NCBI GenBank assembly: GCA_027858355.1
Contig: JAQICW010000035.1
Location: 1-19,066, forward strand
Reading direction: 5' to 3'
Origin: Desulfobacula sp.
Lineage (GTDB): Bacteria; Desulfobacterota; Desulfobacteria; Desulfobacterales; Desulfobacteraceae
DNA length: 19,066 nucleotides
The notes below the pieces were generated by a model. It saw only the letters and a program-made list of their open reading frames with translations. It did no database searches and had not been told where the DNA came from. The translations under genes and the position numbers were made by a program. Below, piece by piece: positions 1 to 7,224 of the stretch; position 1 is the stretch's first letter, and every line of letters begins with the position of its first letter.

Positions 1-443
1 CCCTTAACGGATATTTAAGTGACCACACAAGAATTTTTTCCCTGGGAGAGGTGTCAGAAGAATTGTACAAAGCCCATGAAGCCATGCTGGAGATCCAGGA
101 AATGGTTATCAAAACAGCCATGCCAGGCGTGGTTACAGGGGATATCTATGAAACCATGATTAACATGGCCCAAGCAAAAGGTTACAAAGAATTTTTCATG
201 GGGGCCTCAGAGCCGAAAATACGCTTTACCGGACATGGCCTTGGGATTGAACTGGATGAATTTCCCTTTATTGCCCAGGGCCAGACCCTGGCCCTGGAAT
301 CGGGCATGCTCATTGCCCTGGAGCCCAAAGTGGTTATTCCGGGCAAAGGGGTGGTGGGAATTGAAAATACTTTTCTGGTTACAGACAAAGGACTTGAATC
401 CCTGACCCTTTATCCAGATGCCATTACCACTGTACAGAATTAA
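1..443 (+). CDS. M24-family aminopeptidase (Xaa-Pro type), C-terminal part
   Basis: The frame is open from base 3, so only the last 146 residues are present and the start lies upstream; the GTG at 51 is internal. The fragment is the C-terminal half of a pita-bread-fold metallopeptidase that removes N-terminal residues from peptides, often before proline. Visible family landmarks are SDHTR near the left edge (metal-ligand Asp of the usual DxTR), HGLGIELDE around residues 78-86 (ligand/catalytic His), LEPKVV (ligand Glu) and GIENTFLVT near the end (last ligand Glu). The chain ends at the usual place for the family, so it looks intact on this side. It is followed by an 85-bp gap and a new promoter, so it probably belongs to an upstream operon rather than the locus described here. 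A creatinase-like M24 member is the main alternative. Confidence 0.88.
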   Translation, partial: LNGYLSDHTRIFSLGEVSEELYKAHEAMLEIQEMVIKTAMPGVVTGDIYETMINMAQAKGYKEFFMGASEPKIRFTGHGLGIELDEFPFIAQGQTLALESGMLIALEPKVVIPGKGVVGIENTFLVTDKGLESLTLYPDAITTVQN

Positions 444-452
444 ATAATATTA

Positions 453-482
453 TTGACATAAAACCACTATTCAATGTAATTT
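453..482 (+). promoter_or_regulatory. Possible sigma-70 promoter for the 529-5720 operon
   Basis: TTGACA at 453-458 matches the -35 consensus exactly. After an 18-bp spacer comes TAATTT at 477-482, an acceptable -10. This predicts a start near 489, about 40 bases before the YdjY-type gene. It sits in the only gap before the run of six plus-strand genes. No GG-N10-GC pair suitable for sigma-54 is seen here, so the regulator genes may be made constitutively. Confidence 0.45.
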
Positions 483-528
483 TAAAATCGCTAACCCAAT
501 ACCTCTAACCGCTCAACAGGACAGCTTG

Positions 529-1338
529 ATGAATTCAAGATTTCGTGTGCTAAAAGTGGTGTTCTTTTCGTGCCTGATATTACTTCAGTTAATTTTTTCT
601 GATATGGTTTATTCACAAGACAGTCTATCTGATCAAAATCAGGAGGAAAACAAGGAGGAAAACCCTGCCTTGAAAACCATTCCAAAATCAGTGGGACAAT
701 TTCCTATACCGGACATAATAAAAGTTTCCGATACTATTCTGCAGATTGGGGATATTACAATAAACAGGGAGGATCGTTTCATAAGTATAAAGGGGGAGAT
801 CAATATGGCTGAAGGCCTGGTGGAATACCTTGCCTGTACCCCCAAAGGAAAAATTCATGAGAGTGTGTTGACCCTTCAAGCAGAGCCCTATTATCTTCAG
901 GTGGCTTTGCTGTTGCTTGGTCTGGTTCCAGGGGATATGCCGATTGAATTTCAGGGTGCACCCCAGCCACCCTGTGGAGATCCTGTAACTCTAAGCATCT
1001 CCTGGAAAGAGAATGAAAAAACCATGGAATACCCTCCTGAACATCTGGTAACAAATATTAAAGATAAAAAAATAATGGAGAAGGCTGACTGGGTTTTTGC
1101 GGGTTCAAAAATTCTGGACGGACAGTATATGGCTCAGGCCGAAGGTTCACTGGCGGCAATATATCATGACCCTTTTGCCATTATCGATCACAGGAGTATT
1201 ACAGGTGCCGACGATACCCTTTTTTATGCCAATAAAAAGGTTTTGCCTCCTGTTGGCACCCCGGTTGTGGTTAAGATATTTGTCAATGCAGATCCGGCAG
1301 TTCAAAAAAGAGTTAAATGTAAAAATTCCAATCAATAA
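529..1338 (+). CDS. Secreted YdjY-domain protein
   Basis: A 269-residue protein starting at ATG 529, just after a TTG codon in the same frame. ATG is preferred because AGG at 518-520 sits at a suitable distance. Residues 1-30 are a signal peptide: basic start, hydrophobic core, and a possible cleavage after VYS. A low-complexity Gln/Glu/Asn linker follows to about residue 45. The rest resembles the YdjY family: KGEINMAEGLVEYLACTPKG near 88-107, then ESVLTL, ALLLLGLVPGDMP, and a C-terminal half with WVFAGSKI and YHDPFAIID. Function in this family is poorly known; members are small exported proteins, often found near redox or ferredoxin-type genes. It is first in a run with short gaps (20, 27 and 32 bp, then an overlap). 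Whether it serves the pathway or is just the first passenger of the operon cannot be told. Confidence 0.75.
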   Translation: MNSRFRVLKVVFFSCLILLQLIFSDMVYSQDSLSDQNQEENKEENPALKTIPKSVGQFPIPDIIKVSDTILQIGDITINREDRFISIKGEINMAEGLVEYLACTPKGKIHESVLTLQAEPYYLQVALLLLGLVPGDMPIEFQGAPQPPCGDPVTLSISWKENEKTMEYPPEHLVTNIKDKKIMEKADWVFAGSKILDGQYMAQAEGSLAAIYHDPFAIIDHRSITGADDTLFYANKKVLPPVGTPVVVKIFVNADPAVQKRVKCKNSNQ

Positions 1339-1358
1339 AAAAACTAGGGAGAGGTTTT

Positions 1359-1610
1359 ATGGGAATAACTGAAAAAGCTGGTTTAAAACCAAACAAGGCA
1401 GCAGGAGAGATGTTAAACATGTATTATCTTGAAGCCAGATCACATCTGCTTGAAACAGCAGCAATACTTGACAGGATTGAGAGGGCCTCGGACGGGGAGA
1501 AGGCAATGGAAGACCCAAGAATTAAAAATCTTTTTAAAATCTGTGAAATGCTGACACAAGCGAAATCAAACCGTGCAGAACAATTTTTAAAAATGCTGTC
1601 TGTATCTTAA
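1359..1610 (+). CDS. Small alpha-helical protein of unknown function (83 aa)
   Basis: ATG at 1359 follows GGGAGAGG at a good distance, 20 bp after the previous stop, so translation is well supported. The protein is soluble, with no signal peptide or membrane segment, and appears almost wholly helical. Its middle, MYYLEARSHLLETAAILDRI (residues 21-40), has the regular hydrophobic spacing of an amphipathic helix, and a second helix runs roughly from 54 to 80. I do not recognise a named family. It could be a small adaptor or subunit for the cupin or TatD-like enzyme encoded next. It is too short to be EboA. Confidence 0.7.
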   Translation: MGITEKAGLKPNKAAGEMLNMYYLEARSHLLETAAILDRIERASDGEKAMEDPRIKNLFKICEMLTQAKSNRAEQFLKMLSVS

Positions 1611-1637
1611 GAGCAATACATGGTTTAAAGGAGATGT

Positions 1638-2006
1638 ATGTTGAAAATAGATCCCATTGTCCGTTATCTTGACAAAACAGAGATCACCCCATGTCCTTAC
1701 GGGAATGCCCGACGTATCGTAACAGGAGGGGAAGGGTTATCCAACGTTCATGTTATAAGTGTTATTCAGGGCAGTGAACACTTTCACCAGGGATATGATG
1801 AAACCTATTATTTTCTTTCTGGAATCGGAACCATGACCCTTGATAAAAAAACATATCCAGTGCGTCCGGGAACGGTTGCAGTGATACCAGCTAAAACCGT
1901 TCATTCTCTGATGTCTGATTCCAAAGACCCTTTAGAGTTTATCATCTTTGGAACACCTCCCATGTCTATTGAGGATGACAAGGCCAAGCCCATAAAACCT
2001 TTATAG
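1638..2006 (+). CDS. Single-domain cupin protein
   Basis: A 122-residue protein starting at ATG 1638, with AAAGGAG directly upstream. It is a one-domain cupin beta-barrel. Cupin motif 1 is seen as GSEHFHQGYDETYYFLSGIG (residues 51-70), with two His and a Glu as metal ligands. Motif 2 is seen as RPGTVAVIPAKTVHSL (about 76-91), with the last His ligand. All four usual ligands are present, so a metal-binding enzyme (isomerase, epimerase, dioxygenase or sugar/polyketide-type cupin) is plausible, but the substrate cannot be read from sequence. It lies between the small helical protein and the TatD-like hydrolase and is probably co-transcribed with them. Cupins of this size often act on sugar phosphates or carboxylated aromatics. 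Confidence 0.85.
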   Translation: MLKIDPIVRYLDKTEITPCPYGNARRIVTGGEGLSNVHVISVIQGSEHFHQGYDETYYFLSGIGTMTLDKKTYPVRPGTVAVIPAKTVHSLMSDSKDPLEFIIFGTPPMSIEDDKAKPIKPL

Positions 2007-2038
2007 GTATAATCTATTAAATGCAAAAAGGTGAATAA

Positions 2039-2875
2039 ATGAAGATAATAGAACCACACATACACATGATTGCAAGAACAACCCAGGATTATGAACGCAT
2101 GGCAAGGATGCATACTGTGGCATGTTGTGAACCGGCTTTTTGGTCAGGGTATGACAGGACCTCTGCAAAAGCATTTCATGATTATTTTACCCATATTTCA
2201 GAATTTGAACCTACCCGGGCTGCCCAATACAATATTGATCATTACTGCTATATCTGCATGAATCCAAAGGAAGCTGAGAATATTGAGCTTTCAAGGGAAG
2301 TGATTTCATTTATCCCCGAATTCCTGGGCAAGCCCACCGTTCTTGGAATCGGCGAGATTGGTCTTAACAAAAATACAAAAAATGAAATGATTATTTTTGA
2401 GGAACAGGTAGAACTGGCTGTTAAACATGATCAACTCATTTGGATACATACCCCCCATCTTGATGATAAGTTTAAAGGTACAAAAATGATGGTGGATTAT
2501 CTAAATGGCCATAAAGGGATTGATCCTGAAAAAGTTGCTTTTGACCATTGCGAGGAACACACCATCCAAATGGTAATTGAGTCTGGTTTCTGGGCATCCA
2601 TGACCATTTATCCCATGACCAAAAATTCGCCTTCACGGGTTGTCGATGCAATTGAAATTTTCGGTATTGAAAAGATCATGGCCGATGCGTCAGGCGACTG
2701 GGGGCCTTCAGATCCAAAAACCCTTCATGACGCTGTCTTTGAAATGAAACTCCGCGGTCACAAAGAAAAGGACGTTGAAACACTTTTTTATAATAACCCC
2801 TGCTTTTTTCTGGGACAGAATCCAAAATTCAAGCACAAACCCTTAATTACAAGGCAGGAAGCCTGGGGGAAATGA
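2039..2875 (+). CDS. TatD-like metal-dependent hydrolase (EboB-like)
   Basis: A 278-residue TIM-barrel amidohydrolase-superfamily protein, starting at ATG 2039 behind AAAGGTG. Metal-site landmarks appear in order: EPHIHM (residues 5-10, HxH), GIGEIGLN (about 110-117, bridging Glu), IHTPH (about 135-139), FDHCEEH (about 168-174) and MADASGDWG (about 214-222, final Asp). TatD proteins are usually around 260 residues, so the length fits. General TatD enzymes are DNases or proofreading exonucleases. This one departs from the standard TatD pattern and, by its neighbours, looks more like the hydrolase that accompanies UbiA-type prenyltransferases in ebo clusters; that assignment is inference. Its TGA overlaps the ATG of the kinase gene, so hydrolase and sensor are translationally coupled, which ties the regulator to the pathway. 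Confidence 0.85.
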   Translation: MKIIEPHIHMIARTTQDYERMARMHTVACCEPAFWSGYDRTSAKAFHDYFTHISEFEPTRAAQYNIDHYCYICMNPKEAENIELSREVISFIPEFLGKPTVLGIGEIGLNKNTKNEMIIFEEQVELAVKHDQLIWIHTPHLDDKFKGTKMMVDYLNGHKGIDPEKVAFDHCEEHTIQMVIESGFWASMTIYPMTKNSPSRVVDAIEIFGIEKIMADASGDWGPSDPKTLHDAVFEMKLRGHKEKDVETLFYNNPCFFLGQNPKFKHKPLITRQEAWGK

Positions 2876-4290
2876 AACTGAGGAAAAGGGTATTAATGTT
2901 TAGTGGTTTGCGGTTCAGAATCATGCTCCCGGCCGTTGTTTTTATCCTGATCTTTTCTTTTCTTTTCATTATACTCAATAATTATTATACATCAAAGCTT
3001 CTGGACGAACGGCTTGATCGGGAGGCTGTCCGGATCTCAAAAATTCTTTATGAATCAAGGTTTGTGCTGAACCCTGTTTATCTTAAACGCCTTGGGCAAG
3101 TCATCGAGGGCAGGATTGCCGTCTTTGACTATTCCGGCAAAATTGTTACGGCTTCATTTGATGATGCCGGGGCAGATGACTTCCTTTTTTATGTAAATCC
3201 ATCAGACGTAAGAACGAGACATGCAAACGACAGCCAGGAACAAATCGTTATGAAGGTCCACAAGGCAAACAGATCTTTTCTCCTTGTCACAAGAAAACTT
3301 TTTTTTTCAAATACCAAGGAGAGCATTCTGATTGCCATACTGACACCCTTGGATGATCTTCAGACTGCTAAATCACAGACAGTCTTAAGAACGATTCTTT
3401 CCGGCAGTCTTGCCCTGTTGATTGCTTTTATTGCAGCTGGTTTTGTCTTAAAAAAAATCAGTGCTTCCATCAGGGATATTTTACTAGTCACCGATAAAAT
3501 AGCATCTGGAGATTTTAGCTGTAAAGCCATTCTTTCTGATATCACGGAACTTAAAACACTTGCCTTATCCATCAACCAGATGTCTGACAAACTGATGGAA
3601 TATGAAAAAAAGCTTATTGATTCCACCCGTCTGATTTCTGCCAATAAGATTACTGCGGCAATGGCCCATGAGATAAAGAATCCCTTATCAAGTATGAAAA
3701 TGCTGGCCCAGATTATTCAAAAGCGGTTTGAACATGACAAAGAAGGCTCCCAGATGACCGCCACCTTTATCAGGGAAATAAATCGTGTTGACACCCTGGT
3801 ATCTGACCTGAGAACCTTGTCCTGGCCTGTCCAGCTTTCATGTTCCATGGAAAATCCCAGGTTGCCGCTTGAAGATGTGATCACAGTCATAGCCCCTAAA
3901 CTGGACCATTTGAACATCAGTTTAACTTTACATATAGAACCTGATATTCCAAAAATCCTGATGGATAAAGATAAAATAAAACAGGTTTTATGGAACCTTA
4001 TGATGAATGGTGCCCAAAGCATGCCCCAGGGAGGAAACCTTGATGTTTTCCTGAAAATGAGAGTTAAAGAAGGATTTATAGAGTATAGTATCAAGGACTA
4101 TGGATCAGGGATAACTCAAACGGATATGGATCATATTTTTACCCCGTTTTTTACAACTAAAAAAGAGGGAATCGGTATTGGGCTGCATGTGAGTAAAGAA
4201 ATAGCCCGTGCCCATAAGGGAGAAATTAAAATCATGCCTGCTAAGACGGGAACAACAGCAGTTCTTCTAATTCCCTGCAATAATGGATGA
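2872..4290 (+). CDS. Membrane sensor histidine kinase
   Basis: A 472-residue kinase whose ATG overlaps the preceding stop by four bases. Domains in order: transmembrane helix 1 (about 17-37); an extracytoplasmic sensor of roughly 130 residues with PAS/CACHE-like features (RIAVFDYSGKIVTASFDD, 81-98); transmembrane helix 2 (about 172-194); HAMP linker (about 195-245); dimerisation/phosphoacceptor H-box AMAHEIKNPLSSMK with His 266; catalytic ATPase domain with N-box (Asn 380 in WNLMMNGAQSMP), D-box KDYGSGI (Asp 409), F-box IFTPFFTT and G-box GIGIGLHVS. All key residues are present, so it should be active. It is paired with the next gene and has the NtrB/AtoS-type layout. The sensor faces outward, so the signal is probably an extracytoplasmic ligand or envelope state; the ligand is unknown. 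Confidence 0.95.
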   Translation: MKLRKRVLMFSGLRFRIMLPAVVFILIFSFLFIILNNYYTSKLLDERLDREAVRISKILYESRFVLNPVYLKRLGQVIEGRIAVFDYSGKIVTASFDDAGADDFLFYVNPSDVRTRHANDSQEQIVMKVHKANRSFLLVTRKLFFSNTKESILIAILTPLDDLQTAKSQTVLRTILSGSLALLIAFIAAGFVLKKISASIRDILLVTDKIASGDFSCKAILSDITELKTLALSINQMSDKLMEYEKKLIDSTRLISANKITAAMAHEIKNPLSSMKMLAQIIQKRFEHDKEGSQMTATFIREINRVDTLVSDLRTLSWPVQLSCSMENPRLPLEDVITVIAPKLDHLNISLTLHIEPDIPKILMDKDKIKQVLWNLMMNGAQSMPQGGNLDVFLKMRVKEGFIEYSIKDYGSGITQTDMDHIFTPFFTTKKEGIGIGLHVSKEIARAHKGEIKIMPAKTGTTAVLLIPCNNG

Positions 4291-4304
4291 TTAAAGGAAG
4301 CTAT

Positions 4305-5720
4305 ATGACAAATATTCTTGTGGTGGATGACGAAGAATCAATATGTTTTGCATTCAGCCAGTGCATACGACACCTGGGGTACACATCCTATTCGGCATCA
4401 AATGCAGTTGATGCTCTGGAAATTATCAGGCAGGTTAGGCCGGGTATTATTTTTCTTGATAACAGACTTCCAGGAGAGAGTGGCATATCTCTCCTGGAGA
4501 AGATTCGTTCCCAAGACAAGGAGGTTGCTGTTGTTATCATGACAGCCTTTGGAACAATGGATACCGCCATAGATGCCGTAAAAAAAGGCGCCTATGAATA
4601 TCTTGCCAAGCCTGTGGATTTAAATCAGATTGAAGATATCATTGATAGAATCCTAGGACCTAGGAATGCTGAATCCATTTCAATGATAAATGACCCAGCT
4701 CAAGCTTCAGAAATAGATGAAAATATCATCATTGGAAAGACGGATGCCATTTCAGATATTTATAAAATGATCGGTCTTTTGACTACCAATGATGTTCCTG
4801 TGCTGATTGAGGGAGAAAGCGGCGTGGGAAAAGAACTGGTGGCCCGGGCAATCCACAATCGGAGCAGCCGGAAAGACAAGCCCTTTGTAGCTATCAACTG
4901 CGGGGCCATGCCTGAAAATCTACTTGAATCCGAACTTTTCGGCCATGAAAAAGGATCTTTTACAGGGGCAGATGCAAAAAAAATCGGAAAGTTTGAGTAT
5001 GCAAAAAACGGTACGATTTTTCTTGATGAGATCGGTGATTTGAGGTTTTCCCTGCAGGTCAAACTGTTAAGGGTCCTTCAGGAAAAAACCATTGTCCGGG
5101 TCGGAGGGCTCGAAACTATTCCAGTTGATTCTGCAAGGGTAATTACTGCAACCAATAAAAATCTTCTGGAAGAAATGAAAGCCAACAGGTTCAGAAGTGA
5201 CTTGTATTATCGTCTCCAGCTTATTACTTTGAAGATCCCCCCTTTGAGAGAGCGAAAAGCCGATATCCCTGAGCTTGTCTCCCATTTTATCCGAAAGGCA
5301 AACAAGGAAATAAACCTTCAGATAAAGGGGATTGGAAAAGATGCTCTTGGGATGTTGATGGACTATGACTGGCCAGGTAATGCCAGGGAACTTGAAAATG
5401 TAATCAAAAGAGGCGCTATTCTTTCCAGAGTTGATACCATCGGAGCCCATAACATAGAATTTGCCGGTAGTGAAAACCATGAAGAAAAAAATCTGACCCC
5501 TAATTCTTCAATTTCAGACCAGGTAACATACTGGTTTGAAAAAAGGAAAGACATGTTCCCGAAAAAGGGCCACCTTTATTCCCAGGTTCTGTCCATAGTT
5601 GAAAAAACCCTGATAAGCAACGCGCTTGAAGTCTGCAATAACAATCAGTTAAAGGCCTCGGAGCTGCTTGGCATGAACCGGACGACCTTGAGAAACAAAA
5701 TCAAGGAATTTGGTCTGTAA
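4305..5720 (+). CDS. NtrC-family sigma-54-dependent response regulator
   Basis: A 471-residue activator. The ATG at 4287 overlaps the kinase stop, but ATG 4305 is better: AAAGGAAG lies six bases before it and the receiver domain begins directly with MTNILVVDDEE. The receiver (1-120) has Asp 8/9, phospho-acceptor Asp 52 (IFLDNRLPGESG), Thr 80 and Lys 102. The AAA+ domain has Walker A GESGVGKE (170-177), the sigma-54 contact loop GSFTGA (217-222, a GAFTGA variant with Ser), Walker B GTIFLDEIGDL (236-246) and the arginine-finger region RFRSDLYYRL. The C-terminal Fis-type helix-turn-helix ends at residue 471 (KASELLGMNRTTLRNKI). It should bind upstream sites and activate -24/-12 promoters; three such candidates lie in this window. 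Its 3' end overlaps the convergent synthase gene by 20 bp, with no terminator between them. Confidence 0.96.
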   Translation: MTNILVVDDEESICFAFSQCIRHLGYTSYSASNAVDALEIIRQVRPGIIFLDNRLPGESGISLLEKIRSQDKEVAVVIMTAFGTMDTAIDAVKKGAYEYLAKPVDLNQIEDIIDRILGPRNAESISMINDPAQASEIDENIIIGKTDAISDIYKMIGLLTTNDVPVLIEGESGVGKELVARAIHNRSSRKDKPFVAINCGAMPENLLESELFGHEKGSFTGADAKKIGKFEYAKNGTIFLDEIGDLRFSLQVKLLRVLQEKTIVRVGGLETIPVDSARVITATNKNLLEEMKANRFRSDLYYRLQLITLKIPPLRERKADIPELVSHFIRKANKEINLQIKGIGKDALGMLMDYDWPGNARELENVIKRGAILSRVDTIGAHNIEFAGSENHEEKNLTPNSSISDQVTYWFEKRKDMFPKKGHLYSQVLSIVEKTLISNALEVCNNNQLKASELLGMNRTTLRNKIKEFGL

Positions 5721-6903
5721 TTTTTATGCAGTATTCTTCCAGCAGCCTGAACTGTTTTTCCAGAGCATGCTCATCAACCCCCCATGGGGACTTGAAAAAT
5801 GATGCCATGTGGGTCATGATACCGAACTCTCCTCTTTCCATGGCAAGAATGCCGAATCTTGCAAGATCAAGGACAAGGGGGGAAGCCAGAGCAGAATCAC
5901 ATCCCTGCCAGGTGAACTGAAGGCTCATCTTTGTATTGAGAAACCCCTGGAAATGGATAAAATCCCATGCAGTCTTCCTGTCTCCAAGGGAGGGAACATA
6001 ATCAATTGATACCCTGGAATGGGGACGATACCCGAGTATGTGGGGCAAAAGCCTGTCTTTGCTTTTGATTTTAGTTGAGCCGTTTTCAGCATTCTGCAGG
6101 ACTTTTCCGTCCATATTGCCAAGGATATTGTATCCTTCCCAACTTAAGACCTCAAGGTTTCTCATGGCAAACATGGGAGCAAGGGCCGATTTCACGAGGG
6201 TTTCACCGGTTTTCCCATCACTTCCCATGATTGGAACACAATGTTCCTGGGCCAGGTCCACAAGTCCCTGGGAAAAACCACCTTCAGACGGTGTAAAATT
6301 AATATAGGCACACCCGGATGTGATCGCTGCATAGGCATAGACAAAACTTGGTCTGATGCTGTCAATGCGGTTTTCAGCGATGAGGGTGTTAATGGAGGTC
6401 ATACTGGAAAGACTATCAGGATCAGCAACAGGGGGTTCTGTTGAAGCAAGATTAATGACAACAATTTTTCCAAGGCCATTTTCCAGCTTAAAACTTTCAA
6501 TATCTTCCCTGATTTTATCAATGGCTGTGGATAAAGTGTCTGTATTAAAAATATGGCGTTGATCAGAAATATCGCAAATTGCTTCTCCGGCATTGAGAAT
6601 AATGCCAGGAAAGGTTCGGGACTGGATACGTTCAAGCTCTTTTGCAATTTCAATTAAATCATCAATATTATCAAAACCAATATCTTTTAATGCCTTTCTT
6701 GAATCAAAACAGGGTCTGATGTCCCAGCCACCAAAAACAAAATCAGAAAGGTTGGTAAAGGTAATATCCCTGAAGTTTTTCATTTCTGAAACCATGCCTG
6801 TGGCTGGACATAATTCTTTTGCAAGGGCCATGGCGCCTGTCATGGCAGTCGTAGACAAATGACCGCAAAGTCCCACAAACATTACACCGCATTTTGAATC
6901 CAT
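5701..6903 (-). CDS. Divergent myo-inositol-1-phosphate synthase family protein
   Basis: A 400-residue protein. The frame stays open to 6978, but ATG 6903 is chosen because GGAG sits six bases before it and the NAD-binding segment starts just inside (GVMFVGLCGHLSTTAM, 6-21). Synthase landmarks are INFTPSEG (201-208), GSDGKTGET (227-235, against the usual GDDxKSGQT), YNILGNMDG (258-266, against YNHLGNNDG) and VPSLGDRKTAWDF (303-315, against GDSKVAMDEY). The lysines in the second and last motifs are retained. The known reaction turns glucose-6-phosphate into inositol-3(1)-phosphate by an NAD-dependent oxidation, aldol closure and reduction. The N-terminal glycine motif is atypical, so a different substrate is possible. 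It has its own -24/-12 promoter and hairpin leader. I recall such synthase genes near some bacterial ebo clusters, but cannot check that here. Confidence 0.85.
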   Translation of the reverse strand: MDSKCGVMFVGLCGHLSTTAMTGAMALAKELCPATGMVSEMKNFRDITFTNLSDFVFGGWDIRPCFDSRKALKDIGFDNIDDLIEIAKELERIQSRTFPGIILNAGEAICDISDQRHIFNTDTLSTAIDKIREDIESFKLENGLGKIVVINLASTEPPVADPDSLSSMTSINTLIAENRIDSIRPSFVYAYAAITSGCAYINFTPSEGGFSQGLVDLAQEHCVPIMGSDGKTGETLVKSALAPMFAMRNLEVLSWEGYNILGNMDGKVLQNAENGSTKIKSKDRLLPHILGYRPHSRVSIDYVPSLGDRKTAWDFIHFQGFLNTKMSLQFTWQGCDSALASPLVLDLARFGILAMERGEFGIMTHMASFFKSPWGVDEHALEKQFRLLEEYCIKITDQIP

Positions 6904-6937
6904 AAAATACTCCATAGAATAAAGTAAAGGGAAAAGG

Positions 6938-6979
6938 AATGAGTGGTCTGCCACTATCAAATAGTGGCATGGACTCATT
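6938..6979 (-). promoter_or_regulatory. Hairpin in the synthase leader, start-proximal
   Basis: TGCCACTAT (6949-6957) and ATAGTGGCA (6961-6969) form a perfect 9-bp stem with a 3-base loop. After a small internal loop the stem resumes with AATGAGT (6938-6944) pairing ACTCATT (6973-6979). Transcribed from the 7048-7063 promoter, it would lie about 35 bases upstream of the start codon, leaving the ribosome-binding site free. No U-tract follows, so it is not a standard terminator. It could be an RNA element or a protein-binding dyad in DNA. Confidence 0.55.
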
Positions 6980-6985
6980 TAAATT

Positions 6986-7006
6986 AAATGACCGGGGGAG
7001 TCATTT
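6986..7006 (-). promoter_or_regulatory. Second leader hairpin with C-rich loop (minus strand)
   Basis: AAATGAC (6986-6992) pairs with GTCATTT (7000-7006) around a 7-base loop that is G-rich on the plus strand, hence C-rich in the RNA. It shares the TCATT/AATGA motif with the neighbouring hairpin. An alternative pairing, TCATTTA (6975-6981) with TAAATGA (6985-6991), would compete with both, so mutually exclusive folds are possible. Confidence 0.5.
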
Positions 7007-7047
7007 TGTTGTCATGTAAGGGGAATCACATGAATAAATAGTTTTAA

Positions 7048-7063
7048 AGCAATTATAATACCA
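7048..7063 (-). promoter_or_regulatory. Sigma-54 (-24/-12) promoter of the inositol-phosphate synthase gene
   Basis: On the minus strand this reads TGGTATTATAATTGCT. GG and GC are exactly ten bases apart, and the -12 element TTGCT is a full match to the consensus TGGCACG-N4-TTGCW. The predicted start is near 7037, giving a leader of about 134 nt. Orientation and distance suit the synthase gene, and an NtrC-type activator gene lies just beyond it. Confidence 0.7.
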
Positions 7064-7224
7064 AATAGTTAGTTATATTTGTAAAATAGTAGTAATTATT
7101 TTAACATTCTGTAATTATTAATTATATTAAGATTAAATATTTTTAAACTAAAAATTGGAGATGCTCAAAAACTTTAATATTATGGAAAAAAGGTTACAAC
7201 GTGTCTATTTTTTATCACAAATTG

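Larger units (their letters stand above)
6904..7224. other. Intergenic leader/promoter region of the inositol-phosphate synthase gene
   Basis: A 321-bp gap, very AT-rich beyond 7030. The half next to the synthase holds two strong inverted repeats (6938-6979 and 6986-7006) and a leftward -24/-12 promoter (7048-7063). Beyond it, GTAATTATT occurs at 7092-7100 and 7111-7119, and the palindrome TAATTATTAATTA lies at 7112-7124, where an activator could bind. No credible gene and no clear terminator for the VTT gene were found. Confidence 0.6.

Noticed and set aside
5067..5480. 137-codon minus-strand frame inside the regulator gene
   Set aside because: It is the opposite strand of a fully conserved AAA+ domain, has no ribosome-binding site and shows no family features.
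6904..6978. N-terminal extension of the synthase
   Set aside because: The good ribosome-binding site before ATG 6903 and the position of the NAD motif favour the shorter form; the extension would also run through the leader hairpin.
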